Part shown: piece after piece, positions 9,897 to 19,354 of the stretch
How positions within the stretch are numbered: the stretch's first letter is position 1
Layout: the number at the start of each line of letters is the position of its first letter
DNA from: Acanthosepion lycidas
Lineage: Eukaryota > Mollusca > Cephalopoda > Sepiida > Sepiidae
NCBI GenBank assembly: GCA_963932145.1
Contig: OZ010586.1
Span: 49,069,845-49,133,844, forward strand
Direction of reading: 5' to 3'
DNA: 64,000 nt
The notes under the pieces: generated by a model
Told to the model about the DNA's origin: nothing
Databases searched by the model: none
The model's input: only the letters and a program-made list of their open reading frames with translations
Made by a program: the position numbers and the translations under genes

Positions 9897-10045
9897 ACAG
9901 AAGCCAGAGTAGGGCACTTCGACATGGTGTAATAATTAGCAAGCTTCTCTTGATAGATTCATTACGACTTGGTAGTGAGTTCGGTCCTCACTGGGTGCTC
10001 CATACTTCCGGCCTTGTGCCACATCTAAGATACGCTTAGAAAATC
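9897..10045 (+). mobile_element. SINE-1 copy (tRNA-derived)
   Basis: The copy shows ATGGTGTAATAATTAGCAAGCTT (A-box region), TAGTGAGTTCGGTCCTCAC (B-box region) and the conserved 3' body CATACTTCCGGCCTTGTGCCACATCTAAGATACGCTTAGAAAAT. It matches the copies at 28.0, 35.4, 39.2, 39.3, 44.7 and 60.9 kb. Confidence 0.8.
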
Positions 10046-10360
10046 ACTATAACCCAGATTATAGCACCTGAGATGAAAAGAGGTTTCGAAACATTTTGTA
10101 GACGAATGTTGACAAATTGGATTTTATGTAAAAACCAGTCAAGCCGCCATGTTTGTTTCGACGTCATGATTAGAGTTAAAGAAATGTGACATTCCTGATT
10201 ATAATTTATTTCCGATCACACAGTTTTATTGTCATTTCTTTTATCATTTTTTTTTTCTTCTCTTATAAATTTTTCGCATTTTCGTCGCTGTCTTCATTTT
10301 TTATAAGATTATTTTCCTTCCGTTTTTTATACGTTTCTCGGACTTTTAATTTAATAAATA

Positions 10361-10461
10361 TTAGGTTGGTGCAAAAATAATGACGTAATAATGTCGTTTT
10401 TTTACGTTAAAAATGCGTCAAAAAACGACATTATTACGTCATTATTTTTGCACAAACCTAA
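10361..10461. mobile_element. Palindromic mariner-type MITE, copy 2 (complete)
   Basis: TTAGGTTGGTGCAAAAATAA starts the left arm, and the right arm ends GCACAAACCTAA. The arms are complementary over ~47 bp around a TTAAAAAT-type centre, with TA on both sides as target. If transcribed the copy would fold as a near-perfect hairpin. Confidence 0.9.
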
Positions 10462-10899
10462 TACTTTTTTTTCTGTTAGAAACTAACATTTTTCGTTTCT
10501 TTATTTCTTCCTTTTTCCTTTGTTTTTTTTTTTGTCTGTCTTTATTTTTGTATTTTCTTTTGTAATCTCTCATATTTTCTTTCAATTAATCGTTTTTATT
10601 AACATCTGAAAGATTACAAAAAGAGAAAAAAAAGGAAAAGTTATTTTATGTTTTTTTTAGTTTGCTAAACTTTTTTGATTTTATTTCCTTCATTTTCATT
10701 TCTTTCTTTTTTATTTCTTGATTTTTTTCCTTCATTTTTATTTCCTTCTTTATTATTCTTTTTATTTAGATTTTATTTAGTTTTATTTCTTTCAATTTTA
10801 TTCTTTATTTTATTTTCTTTATTTTTCTTCTTCTTGATTTAATTTCCTTCATTTTTATTGCGCTAATTTTTATTCCTCCTGGTTTTAGTTTTTTGGGTT
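10462..10899. other. T-rich transition into minisatellite
   Basis: Irregular TTTATTTC/TTCATTTTTATT-like sequence that becomes regular after about 10900. No gene. Confidence 0.6.
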
Positions 10900-12355
10900 T
10901 TTTTATTTCATTTTTATTCTTTTAATTTTTTCTTTCATTTTTATTCTTTTAATTTTTTCTTTTATTTTTACTTTTTTAATTTTTTTCTTTCATTTTTATT
11001 CTATTAATTTTTTCTTTCATTTTTATTCTTTTAATTTTTTTCTTTCATTTTTATTCTTTTAATTTTTTCTTTTATTTTTACTTTTTTAATTTTTTTCTTT
11101 CATTTTTATTCTATTAATTTTTTCTTTCATTTTTATTCTTTTAATTTTTTTCTTTCATTTTTATTCTTTTAATTTTTTCTTTCATTTTTATTCTTTTAAT
11201 TTATTTCTTTCATTTTTATTCTTTTAATTTTTTTTCTTTCATTTTTACTTTTTTACTTTTTTTCTTTCATTTTTATTCTTTTAATTTTTTTCTTTCATTT
11301 TTACTTTTTTAATTTTTTTCTTTCATTTTTATTCTTTTAATTTTTTCTTTCATTTTTATTCTTTTAATTTTTCTTTCATTTTTATTCTTTTAATTTTTTC
11401 TTTCATTTTTATTCTTTTAATTTTTTTCTTTCATTTTTATTCTTTTAATTTTTTTCTTCCATTTTTATTCTTCTAATTTTTTTCTTTCATTTTTACTTTT
11501 TTACTTTTTTTCTTTCATTTTTATTCTTTTAATTTTTCTTTCATTTTTATTCTTTTAATTTTTTCTTTCATTTTTACTTTTTTAATTTTTTTCTTTCATT
11601 TTTATTCTTTTAATTTTTTTCTTTCATTTTTATTCTTTTAAATTTTTTCTTTCATTTTTATTCTTTTAATTTTTTCTTTTATTTTTACTTTTTTAATTTT
11701 TTTCTTTCATTTTTATTCTATTAATTTTTTCTTTCATTTTTATTCTTTTAATTTTTTTCTTTCATTTTTATTCTTTTAATTTTTTCTTTCATTTTTATTC
11801 TTTTAATTTATTTCTTTCATTTTTATTCTTTTAATTTTTTTTCTTTCATTTTTACTTTTTTACTTTTTTTCTTTCATTTTTATTCTTTTAATTTTTTTCT
11901 TTCATTTTTACTTTTTTAATTTTTTTCTTTCATTTTTATTCTTTTAATTTTTTCTTTCATTTTTATTCTTTTAATTTTTCTTTCATTTTTATTCTTTTAA
12001 TTTTTTCTTTCATTTTTATTCTTTTAATTTTTTTCTTTCATTTTTATTCTTTTAATTTTTTTCTTCCATTTTTATTCTTCTAATTTTTTTCTTTCATTTT
12101 TACTTTTTTACTTTTTTTCTTTCATTTTTATTCTTTTAATTTTTCTTTCATTTTTATTCTTTTAATTTTTTTCTTTCATTTTTACTTTTTTAATTTTTTT
12201 CTTTCATTTTTATTCTTTTAATTTTTTTCTTTCATTTTTATTCTTTTAAATTTTTTCTTTCATTTTTATTCTTTTAATTTTTTCTTTCATTTTTATTCTT
12301 TTAAATTTTTTCTTTCATTTTTATTCTTTTAATTTTTTCTTTTATTTTTATTCTT
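10900..12355 (+). repeat. Pyrimidine-rich ~27-bp minisatellite with 607-bp higher-order repeat
   Basis: The unit is TTTTTCTTTCATTTTTATTC plus TTTTAA, about 25-28 bp, in more than 50 copies. Variant units mark a higher-order period: the AATTTATTTC variant at 11198 and 11805, and the CTTCC variant at 11456 and 12063, are both exactly 607 bp apart. The order of intermediate variants is also shared, so a block of ~23 units was duplicated as one piece recently. One strand is almost free of G. Confidence 0.9.
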
Positions 12356-13636
12356 TTGTCTCATCTCTTTCATTCATTTTTCTTTCATTTTCCTTGTTTT
12401 GTGTTTTTCTTACTTTATTTTTTCATTCTTGGATATTCATTTCATTTTGCCAATGCTTCCTTGTTCCTTTCCTTCCAACGTCATTAATGATCTTTAATTA
12501 CAAACTGCCTACATCTACATCGCACCTACATTTCTCCTTTTACTTTCCTCCAATTTCTCATTTGCTAATATCATAACAGTTTTGTCGTTTGGTGAAAAAC
12601 AAATACAACATTAAAAAAGAAATAAGCTGTTGCTATTGAAACCTTCTACAATCAACGGGCAAATAATCGTGAAAACGAATTTATTAAAATGTCCCTGGGC
12701 GCTAAGCTAGCGAACGAAAGCTTACTTAAAAAGACGAAAATAATTGAAAATACAAAAGAGGACAAGATATCTAAAGTATAAACATAAATAAATAAGTCCA
12801 GAATAGTAAAAAATTTAAAGGAAAAGGGAGAGTAATAGAGAGTAAGGATATGATAAAAGGATGAGGAAGTTTAGAGAGAGCAAGAATGGAAATTAAAAGC
12901 GTGGAAAAGCGTTATGAGATAAATGAAGGAAAGGAAAATTGTGAAGAGGTAAGAATTGTGCCAAAAAACTTATAAAAGAAAGCGGAAATCAAGAGGAAAG
13001 AAAACGAAAATCAATTTGGAATAAAAAGAGAGAATAAAACAGGAATGAATACGAACTCCTCGGAGGAAGGCCGGAGTACAAAGATGCAGGCAAAAGCGGG
13101 AATTGGTAAAAATAATGTGTATAAAATTTTAATTACATGCTGATGAGGAATATGCTGATGTTTGTCGTCTCAGACAAACAAACGAGTCTCTCTTCGAGAT
13201 TGAAGGCTTGCGTGACTTTGTATACAGGATCGTTAAGTGTAGGTGTTTGTGATAGGACGATAGCAGCTGCGTGCATTTGTGGAGAGATATGCACGTATAA
13301 TACTTCTATAGATATATGAGCGACTAATTTCTGTGTTAGTTTGGAGTACGTATAGATCTGCACTTGGAAGTAAGATTTCCTTCTGCCTGTTCAGGCACAT
13401 CATTAATGTGCGAGTATTATTTTTATTACATGTGGCACACTCACGCACACACACTCACACACACACACACGTACACGTGTGTGTGTGTTTGTACCAAAAT
13501 ACAACTATCAACATAAAACAAATATTAGTGGATAATACTAAAATACTCTATAACAACCAATTCAAGGAAATATTCAAAAGAATAAACAGCACACATTAAA
13601 TAAAATATCATTCACCAGAGAAGACGACATCTTGAA

Positions 13637-13638
<2 letters not shown>
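12356..13638. other. No gene seen; short CA/TG tract
   Basis: A purine-rich zone (12700-13080) and a CA/TG dinucleotide patch (13440-13490) are present. Overlapping frames on both strands at 13130-13450 have no recognisable motif, and I do not call them. Confidence 0.5.

Positions 13639-13698
<60 letters not shown>
13639..13698. repeat. (TA)n microsatellite
   Basis: About 60 bp of alternating TA. Confidence 0.95.
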
Positions 13699-13701
<3 letters not shown>

Positions 13702-13761
13702 TTCCATTATCTTTTTCGTCTCTAATACTAACTAAATTTTATCAAAAACTAAATAGTTTCC

Positions 13762-13803
13762 ATGCCTGATGATGACCGGAAAACCCGTCGAAAGTACTTG
13801 TAT
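13762..13803 (+). ncRNA. Minimal hammerhead ribozyme motif, AGUACU stem III type
   Basis: CTGATGA at 13766-13772 is followed by a stem II pairing GAC-GG with CC-GTC around an AAAA loop (13774-13789, one C-C mismatch). GAAA lies at 13790-13793, and the stem III palindrome AGTACT ends at 13798 with T13799 in the cleavage position. Stem I pairs ATGC (13762-13765) with GTAT (13800-13803), using one G-U. As in the 1311 copy, one extra base lies between CTGATGA and stem II. The palindrome differs from the ACGU type, so this is an independent family. It lies ~0.8 kb from Penelope coding relics. Confidence 0.65.
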
Positions 13804-13964
13804 ATTTAAGGAAGACCTAACAGAATTTATAATTTTAAAAAACAAGGATCATAACATTCATTGAGTAGTTAGTGGATTAATGCATCTTTAAAATTTAGCG
13901 AAGTCAAGTCGACATATTATATAATTAACTTTACTAATTTACTTTTTGTATGGATGAGTCGTTG

Positions 13965-13966
<2 letters not shown>

Positions 13967-14030
<64 letters not shown>
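13967..14030. repeat. (TA)n microsatellite
   Basis: About 64 bp of alternating TA, followed by a segment with an A-box-like TGGTCGAGTGG at 14037. Confidence 0.95.
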
Positions 14031-14034
<4 letters not shown>

Positions 14035-14454
14035 CATGGTCGAGTGGTTCGAACGTTCGTTTTCTCATAATAGTCGATATGTCAGAAAGGAGATTTCCTG
14101 ATTTTATCGGTGCGGCAAAAGTGGAAAGTGCATGAAAACTATACCACTGGCTGACCCAAGCTTTATGAGTGAAATTGGGAGGCGGAAACATTAAGGGCCG
14201 TTGGAGACTGTGCTAGCACGAAGTCACAAGTCATCGTGACCGAGGGTGTGAGTGTGCTTGTTCAGATGATTGATCACGCAAGATAACATGCTCTCTCTCT
14301 CAGAAACTGTAACTCTGCTCAGTATAGTATAAACCACAGTTGGGCTCTGTGGGTGTTGAACAAACACAATTGTTCAAGAGCGGGGGTTTGCAACAGGGAC
14401 GGGATAGCCGCCCTAGTAGACGGGTATCATCGAATACAACTGGCCACCTATTGT

Positions 14455-14456
<2 letters not shown>
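14031..14456 (+). other. Unassigned stretch with A-box-like start
   Basis: TGGTCGAGTGG at 14037-14047 matches a pol III A box, but no convincing B box follows at the right distance. It may be a worn SINE head. The rest shows no coding signal. Confidence 0.3.

Positions 14457-14521
<65 letters not shown>
14457..14521. repeat. (TA)n microsatellite
   Basis: About 65 bp of alternating TA, directly abutting the inverted Penelope RT piece. Confidence 0.95.
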
Positions 14522-14526
<5 letters not shown>

Positions 14527-14534
14527 TAATTTTA

Positions 14535-14820
14535 TCGCTTTTCTCTGACACTCCTCATTACTGGTTCCCATATAAGGTAGGCAGACTGTTTTCTGAGTGT
14601 TGCTATCGTCCTCTTGTACCCGCCTATCCCAGTTTTTTGAGGCTTCTGCCATGTACCCAGGGTGGTTGTTACGTTGCAGGGTGCTTCTTATACTGACTAA
14701 TTTTTTATTTAATGTCTCTAGGTCGTCACTTATGACTTTTGCTCGGTGTTGTAAGCAGAGAACGATCCCGTTCTTTACTCTGTATGGATGGTGGGAGTTG
14801 TAACTGAGATACTGTCCGGG
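14535..14820 (-). pseudogene. Penelope-like element RT C-terminal fragment
   Basis: The minus strand reads YLSYNSHHPYRVKNGIVLCL, HRAKVISDD, NKKLVSIRSTLQRNNHPGY and KTVCLPYMG. This is the order found in the C-terminal RT region of Penelope-like retroelements, where a YLxFxSHHP motif is followed by a helical block and an IPY linker before the GIY-YIG endonuclease. The upstream catalytic palm is absent. The fragment is head to head with the endonuclease piece on the plus strand starting at 14821, so one element has been inverted at this point. Confidence 0.8.
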
Positions 14821-15135
14821 GTTATCAGAGGAAATGCAAAGGTCTGCGGTCCATATAACATCAGGACAACCTTCAAAATCTTGACCACACTTCGCAGATA
14901 TCTCTCCCGAGTAAGACCCCCATAGAGGAGAACATGACTAAAGACTGTGTGGACGCTATCCCGTGCAGCTGCGGGAAGAGATATAAAGGGGAGACAGGTT
15001 GCTCCCTTAAGGTAAGGCTTCAAGAACACCAGAAAGCTGTAAGACGTGGGTAAGACAGAGAACATCATTGGAAAATTCGTAAACTTAAGGAATCAGCTGT
15101 GCCACAAAAATCTCCTGAGCCGACCAAGCATAGAA
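14821..15135 (+). pseudogene. Penelope-like element GIY-YIG endonuclease fragment
   Basis: The plus strand from 14821 reads KVCGPYNIRTTFK, TTLRRYLSRVRPPIEENMTK, then IPCSCGKRYKGETG, LKVRLQEHQKAV, a stop at 15051, and in another frame REHHWKIRKLKESA. The CSCGKxYxGETxxxLxxRLxEH block is the GIY-YIG-type nuclease module of Penelope-like elements, which nicks target DNA for insertion. The stop and frameshift make it a pseudogene. In an intact element it follows the RT region in the same direction, but here the RT piece at 14535-14820 runs the opposite way. Confidence 0.88.
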
Positions 15136-15145
15136 ATGAAGGCAA

Positions 15146-15329
15146 TATGGAAACCAGTAATAAGGAGTGCCAGAGAAAAGCGATAATAACCACAAAAATT
15201 GCTATATGAGCTCTGGTAAAAACATGAAATGATAACGGCAAAAATTGCAATATGAGAACTGGTAAAAAAATGATGTTGAAGACATTAGGTTTATAATACC
15301 CAGAAATTTATACACAGATATCCTCAAGC
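15146..15329 (+). repeat. Inverted-repeat arm and Penelope tail
   Basis: The segment at 15146-15186 (AACCAGTAATAAGGAGTGCC and AGAGAAAAGCGATAA) is the inverted copy of 14535-14575. It closes a ~650 bp fold-back around the RT/endonuclease junction. CAAAAATTGC-ATATGAG is then repeated twice (about 15194 and 15239). Confidence 0.7.
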
Positions 15330-15645
15330 ACAATGGCACAGTGAATAAAGGCGTTAGTTAGATCCGGTGACAAGAGTGTGAGTTCAATACCCGGCTAAGG
15401 TAGTGGAGAACTTTCAGAGGGAAATTAACAGGCGATAACTGATAACTGACATCCATGAAACATGGCACGTGGAACTAGAACAGTCTACCCCAGTTCAGTT
15501 CGACATTCCAACCACCTGAAGAAGGCCGGAGCGTACAACGGCCGAAACATTGTAATAAATATGGCGACGAAGCTGAGCACAATTGTCCGAATAATGTACA
15601 TAATACATCATCTCAGAAATATATATATAGATGGATAGAGTGAGG
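15330..15645 (+). mobile_element. SINE-2 copy: tRNA head plus hammerhead-like body
   Basis: An A box (TGGCACAGTGA, 15334-15344) and a B box (GAGTTCAATACC, 15380-15391) form a pol III tRNA-type promoter. The body continues with CTTTCAGAGGGAAATTAACA, GATAACTGACATCC, GGCACGTGGAACTAGAACAG, then a hammerhead-like core (15512-15555) and the tail ATAATGTACATAAT...CATCTCAGAAATATA. The copy at 57915-58259 has the same structure and a clear target duplication. It is non-autonomous and would need a partner retroelement. Confidence 0.8.
15512..15555 (+). ncRNA. Hammerhead-like motif inside SINE-2 (decayed stem III)
   Basis: CTGAAGA (15516-15522), a GGCCG/CGGCC stem II and GAAA (15544-15547) are intact, but the ACGT of the 1.3 kb copies reads ACAT here. 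CG to CA is what methyl-CpG decay gives. Stem I CCAC is not matched by the following bases. Probably inactive. Confidence 0.5.
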
Positions 15646-15937
15646 GGGAGAGAGATAATAAAACTGTTTTTACAAACAAGGTCTTTCTTCTCAAGGAAAA
15701 GGTTATATTTAAAACAAAAAGTGCCCAATACGCTGTTAAAAAAATTGTAAGTGTAAAAGTAGTTAATATTTGAATTATTACAAACACTAAACTTTTCCGC
15801 CTCCGTCTTTCTACCAATGAAGATTTCCTCAGGAAGAGAAAAAGCAATAATACTTGTATAACTTTTTCACAGCCTGAGGAAACCTTCATTGAAAGAAATC
15901 GCTATAGCGGAAAAGGTTAGTGTGTTATATTTTAAAT

Positions 15938-15940
<3 letters not shown>
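15646..15940. repeat. Inverted repeat pair with CCTGAGGAAA cores
   Basis: The plus strand at about 15874-15925 (CCTGAGGAAACCTTCATTGA...GCGGAAAAGGTTAGTG) and the minus strand of about 15783-15835 (CCTGAGGAAATCTTCATTGG...GCGGAAAAGTTTAGTG) are inverted copies ~30 bp apart. CTGAGGA and GCGGAAAA could be another worn hammerhead-type core, but stem II is not convincing. Confidence 0.55.

Positions 15941-15984
<44 letters not shown>
15941..15984. repeat. (TA)n microsatellite, left flank of mariner derivative
   Basis: The TA run is interrupted by the element at 15985-16336 and resumes at 16337, so the element appears to have landed inside one TA tract. Confidence 0.9.
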
Positions 15985-15985
<1 letters not shown>

Positions 15986-16331
15986 CAGGGTGACCAAAAA
16001 AAAAACTGGAATTTTTGAAGTGCGTATTGCCAGACATGAGCAAGTGGCAACACTGCGAGACAGTGACCTTGAGCAAGTAAACATTTCGCCATTTAGAATT
16101 CAAGATGAAATTCATAGTATCCCAGCTGAGATGTTGCAGCAGTCAATGAGGAATCTCAACAGCAGATTTCAAGAATGCATTCGTACAGAAGGACGCCATC
16201 TACAGGACGTCATTTTTAAAAAATGAAAATTCCATCATTGTTACTTAAATGGCACGTTTTAAGGTTTCAATTACTATGAATAAAATATTTTTCTTTCATC
16301 ACTCTTGGTTTTATTGGATTATTGTTGGGTC

Positions 16332-16336
<5 letters not shown>
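15985..16336 (+). mobile_element. Deletion-derivative mariner/Tc1-type transposon
   Basis: The terminal inverted repeats are ACAGGGTGACCAAAA at the left and, read on the minus strand, ATAGGGTGACCCAACAA at the right, flanked by TA. Inside, one frame ends IPAEMLQQSMRNLNSRFQEC, GRHLQDVIFKK and stop, matching the C-terminus of mariner-superfamily transposases. The DDE/D catalytic region is missing, so about two-thirds of an autonomous element has been deleted. What is left is a 352-bp non-autonomous element with a residual coding tail. Confidence 0.85.

Positions 16337-16384
<48 letters not shown>
16337..16384. repeat. (TA)n microsatellite, right flank of mariner derivative
   Basis: Continuation of the TA tract at 15941-15984. 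Confidence 0.9.
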
Positions 16385-16386
<2 letters not shown>

Positions 16387-17535
16387 CAACTGGAAAACGG
16401 TTTTATTGAAAATATATTTTAATTACACATTTCGCCTTTCTAGGATAAATCAGATCCAAAACCGGTAGAAAGAAATGTGTAATGAAATGGATCAAGTAAG
16501 ACAATTATTTAATATATTTTCTGTTTAGGTGTTATTTTTCTAGATGCAATTATTTAAGTAAATGCTCTGTTTACCCTTTTACATTTCCCTGAAAATTCCT
16601 TTTAGAGAACGCATGTATTCTACCAATTTTCTCGAACATACAGGCTGTTAAATGTAATTAACATTGTTTAATTAGAAACAGTGCATTTATTCAAATAAAT
16701 TGTATCTATAAAAATAACTTATAAACCGAAAATATAATAAAGAAATATGTGTATGTATGTTTGTAGGTATGCTTAAATAATGAATCATTAATACTTTTTC
16801 TCTAAGCTAGCGTTTCTCGTGATTAACGAAAAAAATGTGTGACTTTTAAAAAAAGCCGTTAATATTTATTCTGTATTTTTTCTTGATAATTCTTTGTTCA
16901 TATTGTAGTTTAAATTCGAGAGACTGTCTTAAAATTCCTTAGTAGACGTTAATTCTGAGTGACAAAATGTAGATGTTGTATTTGTCGTATTGTTTTGCTG
17001 TTTGTAGACTAACTTCCTCTTCTCTCACCGTCTTTCGTACACTCCATCTTTTTTCTTCTCAACTCACGTCCTATGAACGCCGTGATTGTGCGTTAATTTT
17101 TTTTGCCAGCTTAAAAAAACAATATATAGCTTCCACACGAGACTCTTCTTACGTACAGACGCCAATGAGAATTAAATGTAAATCTTTATTTCATTTTTCA
17201 GAATGTCTTGAATGCAAGAACTTTATAGAGCCTTTTCGGAAATTAATCCATGTCAAATCCTCATCCAATTCTTCGGAATGTGTTGAAAGTGAAAGGTTTA
17301 TATGTTTTTTTGGTCTGTTCATATGTTTTCCGTGTTGACATTATGTGTTTAAAATGTCTTTAAACACGAGAAACCCCAGCGTATGTTAAAAAAAGTACTA
17401 ATGATTCATTATTTAAGCTTACACACAAATACAAATACACACATTTCTTTCTTTCGTTTTTGGATCTGATGGTTACTAGAAAGGCGAAACGCGTAGTCAA
17501 ATCTAGTTTCAATGAAACGTTTACTATTTATCAAA
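16385..17535. mobile_element. Fold-back element, ~1.15 kb, with hammerhead-like arms
   Basis: The left arm (16400-16482 and 16743-16850) is complementary to the right arm (17350-17520). Shared blocks include TTTCGCCTTTCTAG, ATCAGATCCAAAA, GCTTAAATAATGAATCATTA and GTTTCTCGTG. The left arm carries ~260 bp not present in the right arm (16483-16742). The centre (16850-17349) holds no recognisable domain. The arms carry the CTGAT...AGAAAGGCGAAA motif, so it may be a Penelope-type insertion with inverted terminal repeats. Confidence 0.65.
17462..17500 (+). ncRNA. Hammerhead-like motif, ACGCGU type (degenerate)
   Basis: CTGATGG (A9 replaced by G) at 17466-17472 is followed by GGC, GAAA (17486-17489) and the palindrome ACGCGT with A17495 at the cleavage position. 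The inverted partner at 16430-16460 has CTGATTT and ATGTGT. Both copies break conserved core bases, so activity is unlikely. Stem II is weak. Confidence 0.35.
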
Positions 17536-17594
17536 TTTCTTAAATAAATTGTCGGGATTCTATATCCTATTTTAAACAAACACACACATATATA

Positions 17595-18316
17595 AAGGGT
17601 ACGAAGGATAAATTATCGTCTAAATTACGCAGAAAAGGAAACTAATAACGACATTTCATTTTAACAGATATATTTACAAATTTACAAAACAAAAAAAATA
17701 TGAAACACTGAAGAGTAAATTTATTCAATGAAATCGCCATTGGCTTTAATCATGGCTTCCACACGAATTCGGAATCCACTGCAGCTCTCTGGACGTTCTT
17801 CTTGTTTGGTGAATGCTGCAGTTAATTGCAGCCTAGCGAGTTAGGTGGTCAGATGTAAGGGGTGATGTAGTCTTGTGTGGCATGGTGCAGAGTTCTGTGG
17901 CCAGACATATGATGTTCCAGTAGCTACCCAGGGCACCTCTACTTCATCAGGAAACTTGATGTAGATATCCGTGTTTAGTCTGAGTCCATGCGGGAAGATA
18001 AATGGGGTAATAACGTCGTTATCAAACGCGATCACTCCAAACACATTCGTCATCACCATTAGGCATCCTACTCTTTCCTAATACTCTGAACTGTCCTCAA
18101 ATAGACACCCAAACACTCTGAAATGTTTACATTGGGGCTTTCGGCGTGAATGCCAAGCAGTACAGAATACCGTCTGGTGGAGTGGACTGCGTCATGGTGC
18201 TCTTTTTTTTCTCACAGACGGTGCCCATGTAACCCTACTATACTGTGCAGACGACAAAATCAAAAATAAACAACGCGCATGCGCGAAAATTAAAAATTAA
18301 TTATCCATATTACCAT
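17595..18316 (-). pseudogene. Mariner-superfamily transposon with broken transposase
   Basis: The minus strand reads NVFGVIAFDNDVITPFIFPH, GLRLNTDIYIKF and PWV, then SYVWPQNSAPCHT. This matches the FGVIxxxGxxxPxxFPxGxRxN...FQQDSAPSH block of mariner-type DDE/D transposases. The second catalytic Asp reads Asn (PQNSAPCH for QQDSAP), and there are stops on either side. Ends with GGTANNANGGATAA-like inverted similarity lie near 17597 and 18308. It is about 0.7 kb against ~1.3 kb for a full element, so it is also deleted. Confidence 0.75.
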
Positions 18317-18488
18317 GAATATATTTGTTTATAATAAATTAAACCCAAAAGAAGAAAAAAAGATATCACATTCACTCAACACAGTATTCGAAAATTGGAA
18401 ACATACAATAAAAAATTAAAGGGACATCTTGCCGGTTCTTTTTAGTCAAACTTGTTTGTATGAAAACTTGCTGTCTAAATATACCTTA

Positions 18489-18489
<1 letters not shown>

Positions 18490-18545
<56 letters not shown>

Positions 18546-18749
18546 CCTTGTGCAGGTATGCAGAAAATAGAAAAGAACACGTTGGGTGCATAATCCGGGG
18601 TTCCTTAGTATTTTTGTTTTTATTTTTAAAAAACACCCCAATCCAACTTAATTTTATTAATTATTTGGATGATTTCGGCTCACGTTTTTGAAACATGAGA
18701 ACTCTTATGTAGCGAAGGAATCATATTTTTAAACAAAAAATATTATTAT

Positions 18750-18785
<36 letters not shown>
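18490..18785. repeat. Two (TA)n microsatellites
   Basis: TA runs at 18492-18541 and 18755-18785. The ~210 bp between them contains no recognisable gene. Confidence 0.9.
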
Positions 18786-18789
<4 letters not shown>

Positions 18790-18975
18790 GTAGGTATATG
18801 TATATTTATTAATATGTATTTCTTGGCTCTGTCTAACCACATCGATTACTATTATGTTTCCAAGTCTTGGCAAAATTTGGTAATTATTTATTTGCTTACC
18901 TGTGTATACAAGCCAGTACGCGCGTATACGGTGGCTTATATTTTGTTATTTCCTTTTTCTAAACCTAAACACACC

Positions 18976-18977
<2 letters not shown>

Positions 18978-19049
<72 letters not shown>
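18978..19049. repeat. Compound (TA)n(TG)n microsatellite
   Basis: A TA run to about 19025 followed by TG repeats to 19049. Confidence 0.95.
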
Positions 19050-19146
19050 ATTATCAGCAGAAATGTGCAAGCCCCTGGCACAGTTCAAATTTCAGCCAAT
19101 ACTGTTTCGTTCCGTTCTTTCTAATGTACTTAAAAAAAAGCAGGGG

Positions 19147-19228
19147 CAATCTTCCGTTAAATAGCGCAGAACCGACTGGGCTCTATTCCTTTGGATGGTT
19201 GCCAGTTTGGGCGAAAAAAAAAACCTGA
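19147..19228 (+). mobile_element. SINE-3 3' fragment
   Basis: GTTAAATAGCGCAGAACCGAC, GGGCTCTATTCCTTTGGATGG and TTGCCAGT correspond to the AATAGCAGGACAGACTGGG...CCTTGGATGGCAACCAGT block of SINE-3. Confidence 0.6.
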
Positions 19229-19354
19229 ATTAAAATTGATCTTTTTTTTTATCCCGTTCATGATGTCACTGAATTTTTACTTTAACATTTTTTATTTTTA
19301 TACTCATTTTCTTTTTTTTTTTGTTAAGGTATTGTACGTTGTTTTTTTGTTTTT

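Noticed and set aside
9838-10115. CTGAAGAGATGTTTCG and CCTGAGATGAAAAGAGGTTTCGAAAC as ribozyme cores
   Set aside because: They resemble CTGANGA...GAAAC, but core spacing is wrong in both and they do not support each other base by base.
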